Positions 31,822 through 32,212 of a DNA stretch of 32,212 bases are shown piece by piece. This stretch comes from Pseudomonadota bacterium (GTDB lineage: Bacteria; Pseudomonadota; Alphaproteobacteria; Sphingomonadales; Sphingomonadaceae): assembly GCA_018242165.1 (NCBI GenBank), contig JAFECL010000078.1, positions 1 to 32,212 of the forward strand. Reading direction: 5' to 3'. Position numbers and translations under genes: made by a program. The number at the start of each line of letters is the position of its first letter. Position 1 is the stretch's first letter. Below the pieces are notes generated by a model. The model made no database searches and was not told where the DNA came from. It worked only from the letters and a program-made list of their open reading frames with translations.

Positions 31822-32212
31822 TTAGCCCGGCTTTTTGAACGACAGCACGAACTGGTCGGTGTGGCCCCGGATCGAGGGATCGAAGACCCCCTTGTCGTGG
31901 CCATCGGCCGGGTTGCGCAGCACCTTGCTCTCGCCTTCCAGCACGAAGCCGGCGGCCAGCACCTGCTTCTTGACATAGTCCTCGTCGATCCGGTGGATCT
32001 TCTTGATCACCGCCGGGTCAGTCATCCCCGGCGCGGCATGGTCAATCACGACAAACCGCCCGCCCGGCTTCAGCGCGGCGAAGATCGCCTTGTTCATCGC
32101 CACGGCATCATCGGCCGAAAGGTAACAGACCACATCGTGGTAGTTCTGCGCGGTGAAGACCAGATCGAGCGGCTCGCCCACTGCCAGCTTGGCAATGTCC
32201 GGATAGGCCGAC
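31822..32212 (-). CDS. SAM-dependent methyltransferase, C-terminal part (cut by window edge)
   Basis: The frame remains open to the right edge, so the N-terminus with the SAM-binding glycine motif lies outside. The visible 129 residues or so show the class I late motifs: EPLDLVFTAQNYHDVVCY, AIFAALKPGGRFVVIDHAAP, and DPAVIKKIHRIDEDYVKKQV followed by GFVLEGESKVLRNPAD. The ending matches short secreted or cytosolic class I methyltransferases of unknown substrate. Whether a signal peptide exists cannot be seen. Convergent with the NRDE-family gene. Confidence 0.85.
   Translation of the reverse strand, partial: SAYPDIAKLAVGEPLDLVFTAQNYHDVVCYLSADDAVAMNKAIFAALKPGGRFVVIDHAAPGMTDPAVIKKIHRIDEDYVKKQVLAAGFVLEGESKVLRNPADGHDKGVFDPSIRGHTDQFVLSFKKPG

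Noticed and set aside
1-32212. CRISPR array, prophage, toxin-antitoxin or restriction system
   Set aside because: No regularly spaced repeats, no phage structural genes, and no recognisable toxin, antitoxin, methylase or nuclease pair were found.

Overview
This window looks like ordinary core chromosome from a GC-rich alphaproteobacterium, most probably a member of the Sphingomonadales. The reasons are the coding style (about 65-70% GC by eye), F0 ATP synthase genes ordered atpI-atpB-atpE-b'-b with no F1 genes attached, a class II type AroA, a FYDLN-type acidic zinc-ribbon protein, and an Ala/Glu/Pro-rich tail on ribosomal protein S16. No database search was possible, so family names rest on motifs I can read. 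I see no prophage, transposase, CRISPR array or defence island.

Layout. Positions 1-1510 hold a leader and the rpsF-rpsR-rplI operon, closed by a strong terminator. AMP nucleosidase follows at 1563-2996. It converges on a tight minus-strand trio (5166 down to 2989): an AIM24-like protein, a DsbA/HCCA-isomerase-like protein and an alpha/beta hydrolase. An orphan ParA-like ATPase (5351-6094) converges on asd. Then, all on the minus strand, come an S9 dipeptidyl peptidase, rplS, trmD and a small membrane protein. The usual ffh-rpsP-rimM-trmD-rplS block is split here by a metallophosphoesterase and an oppositely oriented amidase-like secreted protein. ffh is followed by tRNA-Ala(GGC) and the FYDLN zinc-ribbon gene.

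From 16092 the plus strand carries aroA-cmk, a multi-TM glycosyltransferase-like protein, a REPIN-like inverted repeat pair (19630-19800), and rpsA with a promoter and three stacked hairpins. After the rpsA terminator come a small membrane protein of lower GC, gloB, and a convergent dimethylargininase. The F0 genes follow (26294 down to 23768). Next is an envelope operon, ydbH-ynbE-ydbL (30293 down to 26456), likely an intermembrane lipid bridge. radC, a TANGO2/NRDE-family gene and a truncated methyltransferase end the window.

Functionally the region combines translation (S6, S18, L9, S16, RimM, TrmD, L19, S1), protein targeting (Ffh), energy (F0), amino-acid and nucleotide synthesis (AroA, Asd, Cmk, Amn) and envelope upkeep. 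The most interesting signals are small ones: two convergent gene pairs that share a palindromic CTAG as both stop codons, the REPIN-like element, the rpsA leader, a recurring promoter form with a TAAG-type -10, the broken rpsP-rplS operon, the uncharacterised AIM24/DsbA/hydrolase operon and the ydbH-ynbE-ydbL operon. I did not find a convincing wholly new system.
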